From Maribacter polysiphoniae (GTDB lineage: Bacteria; Bacteroidota; Bacteroidia; Flavobacteriales; Flavobacteriaceae), in contig NZ_QGGQ01000005.1 of the NCBI RefSeq assembly GCF_003148665.1, positions 186,001-250,000 on the forward strand: a stretch of DNA of 64,000 bases, written 5' to 3'. A program made the translations under genes and the position numbers. Below, in pieces: positions 18,281-28,355 of this stretch. Under the pieces are notes generated by a model. That model was given only the letters and a program-made list of their open reading frames with translations, did not search any database and was not told where the DNA came from. Positions within the stretch are counted from its first letter, which is position 1, and each line of letters opens with the position of its first letter.

Positions 18281-20674
18281 CTATTCCTTGGTGTTGTCTT
18301 CTTCTATGGGAAGAATGTCTATCTGTGGCTTCTTTAAGACTTGCTTATTCGCAATACTTCGTTCTAATGAGAGTAATAGTGAAGGAAGTAGGATTAAGTT
18401 GGCCATCATTGCGAACAGGAGGGTGGCCGAAACCAATGCTCCCAAGGCTACAGTTCCTCCAAAGTTGGAGATGACAAACACAGAGAATCCGAAAAAGAGG
18501 ACAATTGATGTATAGAACATACTGACCCCGGTTTCCCGTAAGGCGGCATAGACCGATTTTTTAATTTGCCATTGATGTGTTGCCAGTTCCTGACGGTATT
18601 TGGCAAGAAAGTGTATGGTGTCATCGACCGATATCCCAAAGGCAATGCTAAATACCAAAATGGTGGAAGGTTTTATGGGTACGCCCACAAATCCCATAAC
18701 TCCCGCCGTTATTACGAGGGGCAATAGATTGGGGATCAATGATATGACGATCATTTTAAAGGATCGGAAAAGAAAGGCCATGAACAAGGCGATGAGAAAG
18801 ATGGCAAAGGCCAAGGAAAGAACCAGGTTCTTAACCAGGTATTTTGTGCCTTTCAAAAACAACAAAGCGCTTCCAGTCAAATAAACCGTGTATCGTTCAG
18901 CAGGGAATATCTTGGCGACATTCTCCAATAACCGGGCTTCGATATCTTCCATGCGCTCGGTCTTCACATCCTTCATAAACGTCGTTATTCTTGCTGTTTG
19001 ACCCGTACTGTCGACAAAACTTTTCAATAAATTGCCGTCGTTCGAGGACTTTCGGGCCACATCCATTATAAAACTGTTTTCCTGCGTTGTGGGAAGTTGG
19101 TAGTACTTGGGAATGCCATTGTAAAAAGCTTGTTTCGAATATTTGACCAAATTCACGACAGAAACCGGCTTGGACAACTCTGGGATTTCATCGATTACAG
19201 TACTGAGTTCATCCATTCTTTTGAGTGTGGCGGGCTTAAGTACCCCTTTTGGTCTTTTGGTGTCCACAACAATTTCAACAGGCATGATACCGTCGAATTC
19301 TTTTTCAAAAAATCGGATGTCCTTGAAAAATTGCGCCTTCTTCGGCATATCTTCGATTGGGCTACCCGAAATTTCTATTTGATAGATGCCTATGATACTC
19401 ACGACCAATAGTACAATGGAGGTAATGTATACGGTAATGCGTTTTTCACGTACGATATGCTCCATGCGATTCACAAAAGCATCAATCCATTTTTTGTTAA
19501 GGTGTTTTAAGTGCTTTGTTTTGGGCAAAGGCATAAAACTATAGACAATGGGTATGATCAGAAGTGACAAAACGAATATGCCAAGAATATTTATGGAAGC
19601 GACAATACCGAATTCTTTCAATAATTTACTGTCGGTTATGATGAAGGTCGCAAAACCTGAGGCCGTGGTTATGTTCGTCATTAAAGTGGCGTTCCCTATT
19701 TTTGAGATTACCCGTTGTAGGGAGAGTGCCTGATTCCCGTGTTTTTTGACCTCTTGTTGGTATTTGTTGATTAGGAAAATACAGTTGGGGATTCCTATGA
19801 CGATGATCAATGGGGGGATCAATGCCGTCAATACGGTTATTTCGTACTGTAGTAGACCTAAAACACCAAAGGCCCACATCACCCCAATGATTACAACGAA
19901 CATTGAGATAATCGTGGCACGGAAACTCCTAAAGAAGAAAAAGAATATCAACGAAGTTACACCAAGGGCTGCAAGAATGAACTTGCCTATTTCGTCGATT
20001 ATGTTCTGTGAATTCATTGTCCTGATATAGGGCATACCCGATACCCTTACATCCAAACCGGTCTCTTCCTCGAAATTGTCAATGAGATGGGTGAGGTCTT
20101 CCAGGATGAAATCCTTTCTTACCGAGGTGTTCACAATATCCTTGTCCAAATACATGACGGTTCGAATCGTCCTACTCTCTTTATTGAACAATAAATTGTC
20201 ATAAAAAGGGAGGTCGTTAAAAAGATGGTTTATTAGGGTATCAACATCCTCTTGTGTCTTGATTTCTTTTTTTATGAGGGGTTCAAAGATGAATTTTTGA
20301 TTTTCTTGGTCTTTGACAAGTTCTTGGAGGTTATCTGTGGAAAGTACAAAATCAACCTCAGGGAATGCCCCAAGTTGTTTGCTCAATTTATTCCATCGAT
20401 TGAAATTCTTTGGGGTATAAAGTGCACTATCGTTTACGGCGAATACCACGGCATTGCCCTCTTCGCCAAATTGGTGTAAAAATTTATTGTATTCGATATT
20501 TACCGGATGATCATCAGGTAATAGATTGGCTTGGGAATTGCTGAAGCGCATATTTCCCCACTGCATGGCCAAAAAGAATGTTAGGGCGGCGACCAAAAAC
20601 AGGATTAAAATACGATTCCTTAAAATAATCCGGGCGATCCGTGCCCAAAAGCCTTGTGTTAATTTAGCTACCAT
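18281..20674 (-). CDS. MMPL/RND superfamily exporter
   Basis: A 797-residue inner-membrane protein with the duplicated RND layout: one helix, a large periplasmic loop and a bundle of five helices, repeated twice. The first bundle holds ALIPPLIIVIGIPNCIFLINKY; the second holds PSTILVFSIAFGISVDDTIHFLAKYR, the characteristic SVDDTIHFL region with paired aspartates for proton relay. It is shorter than the ~1030 residues of drug-efflux RND pumps and fits the predicted RND-exporter (hopanoid/lipid-type, MMPL) group. No membrane-fusion or TolC partner is adjacent. Substrate unknown. Confidence 0.9.
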   Translation of the reverse strand: MVAKLTQGFWARIARIILRNRILILFLVAALTFFLAMQWGNMRFSNSQANLLPDDHPVNIEYNKFLHQFGEEGNAVVFAVNDSALYTPKNFNRWNKLSKQLGAFPEVDFVLSTDNLQELVKDQENQKFIFEPLIKKEIKTQEDVDTLINHLFNDLPFYDNLLFNKESRTIRTVMYLDKDIVNTSVRKDFILEDLTHLIDNFEEETGLDVRVSGMPYIRTMNSQNIIDEIGKFILAALGVTSLIFFFFFRSFRATIISMFVVIIGVMWAFGVLGLLQYEITVLTALIPPLIIVIGIPNCIFLINKYQQEVKKHGNQALSLQRVISKIGNATLMTNITTASGFATFIITDSKLLKEFGIVASINILGIFVLSLLIIPIVYSFMPLPKTKHLKHLNKKWIDAFVNRMEHIVREKRITVYITSIVLLVVSIIGIYQIEISGSPIEDMPKKAQFFKDIRFFEKEFDGIMPVEIVVDTKRPKGVLKPATLKRMDELSTVIDEIPELSKPVSVVNLVKYSKQAFYNGIPKYYQLPTTQENSFIMDVARKSSNDGNLLKSFVDSTGQTARITTFMKDVKTERMEDIEARLLENVAKIFPAERYTVYLTGSALLFLKGTKYLVKNLVLSLAFAIFLIALFMAFLFRSFKMIVISLIPNLLPLVITAGVMGFVGVPIKPSTILVFSIAFGISVDDTIHFLAKYRQELATHQWQIKKSVYAALRETGVSMFYTSIVLFFGFSVFVISNFGGTVALGALVSATLLFAMMANLILLPSLLLSLERSIANKQVLKKPQIDILPIEEDNTKE

Positions 20675-20764
20675 CTGGGATTTTTACGAGCGCAAAGGTA
20701 AAGAATGCTTGGTTGTCTTCCTAAATTGGAGCTATGAAATAAAATTTCAAGGTAGCGTTTGTCA

Positions 20765-20790
20765 AAAAGGCGACCCATGGGTCGCCTTTT
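20765..20790 (-). terminator. Bidirectional terminator after frr
   Basis: A perfect 26-base palindrome built on AAAAGGCGACCC and its complement; the T-run on either strand is four bases. It lies 28 nt past the frr stop and upstream of the exporter gene. Confidence 0.8.
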
Positions 20791-20818
20791 CTATGATTCC
20801 AATACTTTATGAACTGTG

Positions 20819-21376
20819 TTATACTTTCATTATTTCCTCTTCCTTTACGGATAGGAAAGCATCGATTTTTTTAATGTATTTGTCGGTTAACGCTTGGATA
20901 TCCGCTTCTGCATTTTTCTGAAGGTCTTCGGAGACATCCTCTAAATCACGTATTTCCTTATTGGCTTCTTGCCTGGCATTTCGTACACCCACTTTTGCGT
21001 GTTCACCTGCAGCCTTGGCTTGTTTTGCCAATTGGATCCTGCGCTCTTCGGTCAATGGCGGCACATTGATGATGACCATATCACCGTTGTTCATGGGGTT
21101 GAACCCAAGATTTGCATTCATGATGGCTTTTTCTATTTCATGAAGCATGGCCTTTTCCCAAGGTTGTACGGATAGTGTCCTACCGTCTGGTGTATTTATA
21201 TTGGCTACCTGCGATAATGGGGTTTGGGATCCATAATAATCAACCATTACGGAAGATAACATTGAAGGGTTTGCTTTACCGGCACGGATTTTAATAAACT
21301 CTTTTTGAAGATGAATGATGGCTGCATCCATGCTTTCTTTTGCAGTATCTAAAATAAATGTAATCTCTTCGTTCAT
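20819..21376 (-). CDS. frr: Ribosome recycling factor
   Basis: Releases ribosomes from mRNA with EF-G after termination. Beginning at the ATG at 21376 gives 185 residues, the normal length; the longer reading starts seven codons earlier and is not conserved. Typical stretches: LQKEFIKIRAGKANPSML (helix 1 of the long bundle), VQPWEKAMLHEIEKAI and VPPLTEERRIQLAKQAKAAGEHAKVGVRNARQEA. It is 42 nt downstream of pyrH, the usual pyrH-frr pair. Confidence 0.98.
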   Translation of the reverse strand: MNEEITFILDTAKESMDAAIIHLQKEFIKIRAGKANPSMLSSVMVDYYGSQTPLSQVANINTPDGRTLSVQPWEKAMLHEIEKAIMNANLGFNPMNNGDMVIINVPPLTEERRIQLAKQAKAAGEHAKVGVRNARQEANKEIRDLEDVSEDLQKNAEADIQALTDKYIKKIDAFLSVKEEEIMKV

Positions 21377-21418
21377 AATCTTAAATTTAATAATCAAATT
21401 AGCACAAAGCGTTCCAAA

Positions 21419-22141
<723 letters not shown>

Positions 22142-22145
22142 TTAA

Positions 22146-22153
22146 CAAAAATA
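22146..22153 (-). promoter_or_regulatory. Candidate -7 element for pyrH-frr
   Basis: The minus strand reads TATTTTTG, an exact TAnnTTTG match, 20 nt from the pyrH ATG. No TTG is found at the right spacing. A separate promoter is expected because the tsf terminator lies just upstream. Confidence 0.4.
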
Positions 22154-22225
22154 GTCAAAAAAACTTATCGCGCCTTGCCATTTTTACAAGCATACGGGGA
22201 TAGGTTTGTTTCCTTGGGATTTGGC

Positions 22226-22260
22226 AAAAAAAAACCACCATAAGAATATATGGTGGTTTA
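22226..22260 (-). terminator. Rho-independent terminator of rpsB-tsf
   Basis: Hairpin with arms around AAACCACCATA and TATGGTGGTTT. On the minus strand, the direction of tsf, it is followed by a T-run. Confidence 0.9.
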
Positions 22261-22280
22261 TTATTTTTGGAAAGCCTTGT

Positions 22281-23105
22281 TTAACCCAAAGCAACCCTTT
22301 TAAATCCTGTGACGCTTAAATTAGCGTCTACTGATTTTACGTATTCGGCAACACTTTGTTTGCTGTCTTTGATGAAAGCTTGGTTCACCAAGGTGTTGTC
22401 TTTAAAGAATCGTTTAAGTTTTCCTTTGGCGATGTTGTCCAACATAGCTTCTGGTTTACCTTCTTGACGCAATTGGTCTTTTGCGATTTCGATTTCCTTA
22501 TCAATTACGGTTTGGTCAACACCATCTTCATTCAAGGCAACCGGGTTCATTGCTGCGGCTTGCATCGCTACATCCTTTGCAACAACATCAGCGCCATCTA
22601 CAGCAGCGGAAAGACCCGATAAGGTAGCGATTTTGTTACCAGCATGAATATAGGATCCAACGAAAGGCGCGCTTAATTTGGCGAAACCTCCAATTTCAAT
22701 TTTCTCACCGATAACACCGGTTTGTTCAGTAAGTTTGTCCTGAACACTCATACCGTTGAAATCTGCAGCAAGAAAATCTTCTTTAGTGTCACAATCCAAT
22801 GCCAAAGTGGCTAAGTCGTTTGCCAAGCTTACGAAACTTTCGTTTTTCGCAACGAAATCTGTTTCACAGTTCAATGAAATGATAACACCGGTAGTGTTAT
22901 CTGCATTTACCTTAGCTATGGCAGCTCCTTCAGAGGATTCCCTGTCGGCTCTTTTAGCAGCAACTTTCTGACCTTTTTTACGAAGGATCTCAATTGCTTT
23001 TTCAAAATCCCCTTCAGATTCAACCAATGCATTTTTGCAGTCCATCATCCCTGCTCCAGTGGTCTTTCTTAATTTATTTACTTCCGCGGCGGTAATTTTA
23101 GCCAT
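22281..23105 (-). CDS. tsf: Translation elongation factor Ts
   Basis: Nucleotide exchange factor for EF-Tu. The 274 residues contain the N-terminal UBA-like module with the signature LRKTTGAGMMDCKNALVES, then the core with INCETDFVA-like sequence (ISLNCETDFVAKNESF; the TDFVA residues contact EF-Tu) and HIAAxNP-type region AMQAAAMNPVALNED. It follows rpsB by 74 nt, the nearly universal rpsB-tsf order, and ends at a strong terminator. Confidence 0.98.
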   Translation of the reverse strand: MAKITAAEVNKLRKTTGAGMMDCKNALVESEGDFEKAIEILRKKGQKVAAKRADRESSEGAAIAKVNADNTTGVIISLNCETDFVAKNESFVSLANDLATLALDCDTKEDFLAADFNGMSVQDKLTEQTGVIGEKIEIGGFAKLSAPFVGSYIHAGNKIATLSGLSAAVDGADVVAKDVAMQAAAMNPVALNEDGVDQTVIDKEIEIAKDQLRQEGKPEAMLDNIAKGKLKRFFKDNTLVNQAFIKDSKQSVAEYVKSVDANLSVTGFKRVALG

Positions 23106-23124
23106 CTTATTTGTTATTTAATTC

Positions 23125-23142
23125 TGTCATAGGTTTATGACA
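23125..23142 (-). other. Small hairpin between rpsB and tsf
   Basis: Perfect 7-bp stem (TGTCATA/TATGACA) with a 4-nt loop and no T-run, in the 74-nt spacer between rpsB and tsf. It might tune the ratio of the two products or stabilise the upstream mRNA. Confidence 0.35.
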
Positions 23143-23179
23143 ATGTTGTTATTTGTTTTAATGTCTTCTGAACGAAAAA

Positions 23180-24277
23180 CTATTCAACACCACCTTTGGT
23201 GTTGTCTTGCCATTCTTTAAGTTCGTCCCATTTGCCTTCAGCAGCCATCTTGGCTTGTTTAGGCCATGACGTTGGGTCTAAATGTGCCATTCTAGAGCTT
23301 GCTTCTGTCAAGATTTCCTTGATGTTATCGGCGTTGGCCTCTGCTAATTGCGCATAGGTTTTAATGCCTGACTTAACAATGGCTTCGGCAGCTTTAGGGC
23401 CTATTCCCTCTACTTTGGTAAGGTCATCGGCTTCAACGGTTGTTGGTTCGGCAGCTTCCGCTTTAGGCGCTTCGACTACTTTTTCCTCAGCTACTTTTTC
23501 CTCAACTACTGCAGGTGCAGGTGCTGGTGTAGGGGCGGGTGTTGATTTTTCTTCTTTTTTGGCTTTTGGTGCTTCGCTTTGTTTCTCGGCTTTACGCTCG
23601 GATAAACCTTCGGCAACAGCATCGGTAACCTGACCCATGATGATATCAATGGATTTTGATGCATCGTCATTGGAAGGAATAATATAATCGATATCCCTAG
23701 GGTCGCAATTGGTGTCTACCATGGCGAAAATTGGAATATTCAATTTAAGGGCTTCCTTAACTGCGATGTGTTCTCTCATGGTGTCTACGATGAAAAGAGC
23801 ACCAGGAAGACGGGTCATTTCGGAAATGGAACCTAAGTTCTTTTCTAATTTAGCCCTTAAACGATCAACTTGTAAACGTTCTTTTTTGGAAAGTGTGTTG
23901 AATGTGCCATCTTTCTTCATTCTGTCAATGGAAGCCATTTTCTTAACGGCTTTACGAATGGTTACAAAGTTGGTCAACATTCCTCCAGGCCATCTTTCAG
24001 TAATGTAAGGCATGTTTACCTTGGCTACTTTATCTGCAACGATGTCCTTTGCTTGTTTTTTTGTGGCAACGAAAAGTATTTTTCTGCCAGATGCAGCAAT
24101 TTTCTTAAGGGCCTCGTTGGCCTCATCCAATTTTGCTACTGTTTTGTAAAGGTTGATGACGTGGATTCCGTTACGCTCCATGTAGATGTAGGGCGCCATG
24201 TTAGGATTCCATTTTCTTGTTAGGTGGCCAAAATGCACACCTGCTTCCAATAATTCTTTTACTTCGACTTTCGCCAT
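23180..24277 (-). CDS. rpsB: 30S ribosomal protein S2 with a C-terminal helix-hairpin-helix extension
   Basis: Residues 1 to about 225 are an ordinary S2 (VKELLEAGVHFGHLTRKWNPNMAPYIY; later PGALFIVDTMREHIAVKEA and IPIFAMVDTNCDP). The protein then continues to 365 residues instead of the usual ~250: a Lys/Glu/Ala/Pro-rich linker (about 226-280) and a helix-hairpin-helix module from about 283 (DDLTKVEGIGPKAAEAIV). It ends with the DPTSWPKQAKMAAEGKWDE segment. The same module type ends ActC in this window. The extension is in frame with no frameshift. It is the first gene of rpsB-tsf. Confidence 0.97.
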   Translation of the reverse strand: MAKVEVKELLEAGVHFGHLTRKWNPNMAPYIYMERNGIHVINLYKTVAKLDEANEALKKIAASGRKILFVATKKQAKDIVADKVAKVNMPYITERWPGGMLTNFVTIRKAVKKMASIDRMKKDGTFNTLSKKERLQVDRLRAKLEKNLGSISEMTRLPGALFIVDTMREHIAVKEALKLNIPIFAMVDTNCDPRDIDYIIPSNDDASKSIDIIMGQVTDAVAEGLSERKAEKQSEAPKAKKEEKSTPAPTPAPAPAVVEEKVAEEKVVEAPKAEAAEPTTVEADDLTKVEGIGPKAAEAIVKSGIKTYAQLAEANADNIKEILTEASSRMAHLDPTSWPKQAKMAAEGKWDELKEWQDNTKGGVE

Positions 24278-24309
24278 TTTAAATTTAGTTTACGTTCTTT
24301 TGAATTAGC

Positions 24310-24353
24310 AATGTTGGAGTGGTATTGCGAAATAGTGCAAAGCCTCCAGCATT
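24310..24353 (-). promoter_or_regulatory. Candidate structured leader of rpsB-tsf
   Basis: Arms AATGTTGGAG (24310-24319) and CTCCAGCATT (24344-24353) are complementary at nine of ten positions, with a second short stem (TTGC/GCAA) inside. The element lies 33-76 nt upstream of the rpsB ATG, the place of an r-protein autoregulatory leader. Confidence 0.4.
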
Positions 24354-24485
24354 TAGATGCTAAACTAATTTACCCGATAACGATATGGTTTTTACATCGT
24401 AAACTTCCATTGGAAATGGAAATCGGGATTTTTTAATTGACCCAAAAGAGGGACTTTCAATGAACTAGTTAGAAAATATAATAAA

Positions 24486-24507
24486 GGTGCCCTTCGAAAA
24501 GAGCACC
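24486..24507 (-). terminator. Probable terminator of rplM-rpsI
   Basis: Stem GGTGCTC/GGGCACC (7 bp, one G-T pair) 15 nt past the rpsI stop. On the minus strand it is followed only by TTTATTAT, so it is moderately strong. Confidence 0.5.
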
Positions 24508-24521
24508 TGAAAATTTTGATA

Positions 24522-24908
24522 TTAACGTTTGGAGAATTGGAACTTCTTACGGGCTTTCTTCTGACCGAATTTCTTACGTTCAACCATTCTCGGATCCCTG
24601 GTCAATAAACCTTCTGGCTTAAGGGCACCCCTGTTTTCCTCATCGATTTCGCATAAAGCTCTTGAAAGTGCTAAACGGATGGCTTCTGCCTGCCCAGTTA
24701 TACCACCACCATAAACATTAACCTTAACATCGTAGTTATCCTCCGTGTTGGTCAATGCAAATGCTTGCTTCACTTTATATTGAAGGGTCGCTGTAGGGAA
24801 ATAGTTGGTCACATCCCTGTTGTTAACGGTTATATCTCCTTTACCTTCTGAAAGGTAAACTCGAGCAACAGCCGTTTTTCTTCTCCCTATTTTGTGAATT
24901 ACTTCCAT
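24522..24908 (-). CDS. rpsI: 30S ribosomal protein S9
   Basis: A 128-residue S9 with the conserved start [13 protein letters not shown], the central [20 protein letters not shown], and a basic C-terminal tail [25 protein letters not shown] whose final residues reach the P-site tRNA. Its ATG overlaps the rplM stop by one base (TAATG), so the two are translationally coupled. Confidence 0.98.
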   Translation of the reverse strand: MEVIHKIGRRKTAVARVYLSEGKGDITVNNRDVTNYFPTATLQYKVKQAFALTNTEDNYDVKVNVYGGGITGQAEAIRLALSRALCEIDEENRGALKPEGLLTRDPRMVERKKFGQKKARKKFQFSKR

Positions 24909-25363
24909 TATTTAAGGTCGTTTAAATTTATTACAGTTGGTTTTTGGGCTACTTGATCGTGGTTTGCACCTACATAAACCTTAAGGTTTCTGAAAAGATC
25001 TGCACCTAACCTATTTTTAGGAAGCATTCCTTTGATGGCTTTTTCAACGATTCTTTCTGGATTTTTCTCCAACATCTGTTTCACACTTGTAGTGCGTTGG
25101 CCTCCTGGGTAACCTGTGTAGCGACTGTACGTTTTGCTGTCCCATTTATTTCCCGTTAGGGTAATTTTTTCAGCATTGATGATAACAACGTTGTCTCCAC
25201 AATCAACATGGGGAGTGAAATTAGGTTTATGTTTGCCTCTAAGTAATTTGGCAACTTTAGAAGCTAGACGTCCTAATGTCTCTCCTTCAGCATCAACCAA
25301 TAACCACTGTTTGTTAACAGTAGCTCTATTGGCAGAAATAGTCTTGTAGCTTAATGTGTCCAC
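24908..25363 (-). CDS. rplM: 50S ribosomal protein L13
   Basis: The GTG at 25363 is chosen as start, giving 151 residues beginning [16 protein letters not shown], the usual flavobacterial length and beginning. An in-frame TTG ten codons upstream would lie only about 10 nt from the predicted transcription start and adds non-conserved residues. Conserved L13 stretches are present: [37 protein letters not shown] and [12 protein letters not shown]. It forms an operon with rpsI. Confidence 0.96.
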   Translation of the reverse strand: MDTLSYKTISANRATVNKQWLLVDAEGETLGRLASKVAKLLRGKHKPNFTPHVDCGDNVVIINAEKITLTGNKWDSKTYSRYTGYPGGQRTTSVKQMLEKNPERIVEKAIKGMLPKNRLGADLFRNLKVYVGANHDQVAQKPTVINLNDLK

Positions 25364-25410
25364 ACTAATATTTTTATTGATTAAATACTTCAATCCCGAT
25401 AAACGGGGTG

Positions 25411-25440
25411 CAAATGTACAATTAATATGCAGAAATACAA
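25411..25440 (-). promoter_or_regulatory. Promoter of rplM-rpsI
   Basis: On the minus strand, TTG (25440-25438), 19-nt spacer, TACATTTG (25418-25411): a perfect Bacteroidota promoter. Transcription would start near 25405, about 40 nt from the GTG start codon of rplM. Confidence 0.75.
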
Positions 25441-25627
25441 ATGCAAAAATCGTAATATTTTTTTGATTTATAAAAGAGTTTGATAACTACTTCTGTTTTT
25501 TTTGTTCCTAGAAGGGTACGAACACCCGAAATCCATTAAAAAATGGGTGTTTTCCGGTTCAACTGTAACTTTCTTTTATTGCTGTCGTCTTTAGTACAAC
25601 ATCAATCAATTAATTAATAATCATTAG

Positions 25628-28279
25628 ATGAAGACCAGCCTTCTATTGTTTTGTTCAATTTTTATTGTACAAGCGATTTCACTTGCCCAGGATTCAACAG
25701 TCGTTATTCCGAAAAGGATTTATACCACGAAAGCTTTAAAAGATGTAAAACCGCCACTGATCGATGGGAAGCTGAATGATGAATCATGGAAAAATGTGCC
25801 TTGGGAAGATAGTTTCGTTGAGTCTCGCCCAGATGAAAATACTACCCCGAGCAATCAGACCCGATTTAAGATCACCTATGATCAAAAGTTTATATATGTA
25901 GGCATACAATGTCTGGATAATGAACCGAAAAAAATAGTTAAACGTCTTTCGCGTCGTGATGGTTTCGATGGGGATTGGGTAGGCATTTTTATCGACAGCT
26001 ATTATGATAAACGGACAGCCTTTGGTTTTATCGTTTCCGCCGCTGGGGTAAAAGGGGATGTTTTTGAATCCAATAACGGGGGAAATGAGGATGATAGTTG
26101 GAATCCGATTTGGTATACCAAAACCAGTGTTGATGCGGATGGTTGGAATGCGGAAATGAAGATTCCGTTAAGTCAGTTGAAATTCGGAAAATCCAAGGAA
26201 CAGGTTTGGGGTTTTGAGGTGATGCGGAGGCATTTTAGGGAGGAGGAACGTTCGGTTTGGCAGCGACTGCCACCTGATACGGGTGGTTTTGTGAGTGAAT
26301 TCGGTGAGTTGCATGGGTTAATGGATTTGGAGCCCCAAAAGCAATTGGAAATACAGCCGTACACGGTAGGTAGTTTAAAAACGTATGAGGCCGAGGAAGG
26401 TAATCCCTTTCTTGATGGAAACGATGGTCATTTGGCTGTTGGTCTTGATGCGAAAATCGGGATCACCAATGATTTGACAATGGACTTGACCATTAATCCT
26501 GATTTTGGCCAGGTAGAGGCAGATCCTTCTGCCATAGCCTTGGACGGTTTTCAGATTTTCTTTGAGGAACAACGCCCGTTCTTTGTGGAGAACAAGAACA
26601 TTTTTGACTATAGTGTGTCTTCCTCCCAAGCCGGCAATACCTTTAGTTCGGACAACGTTTTCTATTCGCGGCGTATCGGACGCAGTCCCCAAGGAAACCC
26701 AGAGGTGTCTGACAATGAATTTGTTGATCAACCCGAAAACACAAATATTTTGGGGGCGGTAAAGTTTAGTGGTAAGACCAAGAATGGATGGTCTATTGGT
26801 GTTTTAGAGAGTGTTACGGCAAGAAAACAAGCGACGATAGATGACAATGGGACCCGTAGAAAAGAGGTGGTTGAGCCCCTGACCAATTATTTTGTAGGTC
26901 GTTTGCAAAAAGACTTCAACAATCGGAATAGTTACATTGGTGGCATATTCACGGCAACCAATAGGGAACGATTGACATCCGATCTTGATTTTTTGCATAA
27001 ATCGGCATTCACAGGCGGTTTTGATTTTAAGCATCAGTGGAATGATCGTGATTGGTATGTAGGGGGTGATGTTATTTGGAGTCATGTACAGGGCAGTACC
27101 CAGGCAATCCAAAACACACAGGAATCCATCGCCCATTTATTTCAGAGGGTTGGTGCAGACCATGTTGGGGTAGATTCGACTAGAACATCACTATCGGGAA
27201 CTGGAGGGAACCTACAACTTGGAAAAATCGGGAATGGACATTGGAAATTTGAGACCGGGGCGACTTGGCGTTCACCGGAACTCGAGTTGAATGATATAGG
27301 GTTTCAAAGACGTTCCGATGATATTCGACATTATACCTGGGTAGGCTATCAGACCTTGAAGCCCGATAACACCTTTCGGAAGGTGGGTGTTAATTATAAT
27401 CATTGGAGTGTTTGGGATTTTGGAGGAAATTTTAACAGCCTGATGTTCAATACCAATTCATGGCAAAACTGGAAAAACAATTGGTTCAGCAATCTTGGAT
27501 TCAACTATGAGCCCATTTCCTACTCGAATTTTGCCTTACGTGGTGGACCCCGACTGAGGGAATCCCCCCAATTGTCCTTTTGGAATGGTATTGAAATGGA
27601 TGGGCGAAAAAAATTGAGATTTGATTTTTTCCATAATGGAAGTAAAGCTGCCGACAATTCCTTTAGTTCCTATTATGCGGAATTCGGTATCGTTTATCAG
27701 CCCTTTAATTCGTTGCGGATTTCCGCATCGCCCGAATACGGCATCAATAAAAACAAATTACAGTACATCGATAATTTGGATGTGAATGGTGAAACCCGAT
27801 ATTTAAATGGTACAGTGGACCAAAGGACCTTGAGCATGTCGTTCCGTCTTAATTATACCATAAACCCAAATCTTACCATTCAGTATTGGGGGCAACCCTT
27901 TATCTCTCGCGGAAGATATAGCGACTTTAAGGAAGTGACCGATCCTTTGGCCAAGGATTTCAAAAATCGTATTTCCCCGTTTTTGGATAATCAGATTACA
28001 CTTTCCGATGATGTATATGCAGTTGATGATGATTTGGATGGGGTTTCCGATTTTAGTTTTGATAACCCTGATTTCTCTTTTGTACAGTTCCGTTCCAACT
28101 TGGTACTTCGTTGGGAATACACCCCTGGATCGGAAATTTTCCTGGTCTGGTCGCAGGATTTATCACAAACGGGAAATCCCCGGGAAATGCTTTTCCAGGA
28201 CCTTCAGGATAATGTTTTCAATAACGAGAAACCACAGAATATCTTCTTGATAAAGGCTACTTATCGTTTTATTTTATAG
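25628..28279 (+). CDS. DUF5916 outer-membrane protein with CBM9-like domain
   Basis: An 883-residue protein with a signal peptide (MKTSLLLFCSIFIVQAISLAQ). Residues about 40-240 form a carbohydrate-binding-module-9-like beta-sandwich (PPLIDGKLNDESWKNVPWE, FIYVGIQCLDNEP, GWNAEMKIPLSQLKFG). The remaining ~600 residues (QVEADPSAIALDGFQIFFEEQRPFFVEN) match the DUF5916 domain, with many aromatic-rich strands suggesting an outer-membrane barrel, and a final aromatic-rich end (KATYRFIL). Known members are widespread in Bacteroidota but uncharacterised. The gene stands alone, divergent from rplM. Confidence 0.9.
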   Translation: MKTSLLLFCSIFIVQAISLAQDSTVVIPKRIYTTKALKDVKPPLIDGKLNDESWKNVPWEDSFVESRPDENTTPSNQTRFKITYDQKFIYVGIQCLDNEPKKIVKRLSRRDGFDGDWVGIFIDSYYDKRTAFGFIVSAAGVKGDVFESNNGGNEDDSWNPIWYTKTSVDADGWNAEMKIPLSQLKFGKSKEQVWGFEVMRRHFREEERSVWQRLPPDTGGFVSEFGELHGLMDLEPQKQLEIQPYTVGSLKTYEAEEGNPFLDGNDGHLAVGLDAKIGITNDLTMDLTINPDFGQVEADPSAIALDGFQIFFEEQRPFFVENKNIFDYSVSSSQAGNTFSSDNVFYSRRIGRSPQGNPEVSDNEFVDQPENTNILGAVKFSGKTKNGWSIGVLESVTARKQATIDDNGTRRKEVVEPLTNYFVGRLQKDFNNRNSYIGGIFTATNRERLTSDLDFLHKSAFTGGFDFKHQWNDRDWYVGGDVIWSHVQGSTQAIQNTQESIAHLFQRVGADHVGVDSTRTSLSGTGGNLQLGKIGNGHWKFETGATWRSPELELNDIGFQRRSDDIRHYTWVGYQTLKPDNTFRKVGVNYNHWSVWDFGGNFNSLMFNTNSWQNWKNNWFSNLGFNYEPISYSNFALRGGPRLRESPQLSFWNGIEMDGRKKLRFDFFHNGSKAADNSFSSYYAEFGIVYQPFNSLRISASPEYGINKNKLQYIDNLDVNGETRYLNGTVDQRTLSMSFRLNYTINPNLTIQYWGQPFISRGRYSDFKEVTDPLAKDFKNRISPFLDNQITLSDDVYAVDDDLDGVSDFSFDNPDFSFVQFRSNLVLRWEYTPGSEIFLVWSQDLSQTGNPREMLFQDLQDNVFNNEKPQNIFLIKATYRFIL

Positions 28280-28310
28280 GGTGTATTGGCAAGAAATATA
28301 ATAGAACATC

Positions 28311-28318
28311 TATTTTTG
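28311..28318 (+). promoter_or_regulatory. Candidate -7 element for the lipocalin-like gene
   Basis: TATTTTTG with a TTG at 28286-28288 (22-nt spacer, slightly long), about 38 nt before the ATG. Confidence 0.5.
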
Positions 28319-28355
28319 CGTTTAGGGTTTGTTGAAAATCAATTCGAAATAAGAG

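Noticed and set aside
25364-25393. N-terminal extension of L13 from an upstream TTG
   Set aside because: The predicted promoter leaves almost no leader for it, and the GTG start gives the conserved length and beginning.
25521-25551. Inverted repeat AACACCC/GGGTGTT upstream of rplM
   Set aside because: It lies upstream of the predicted rplM promoter and before the DUF5916 gene, so neither a leader nor a terminator role is clear.
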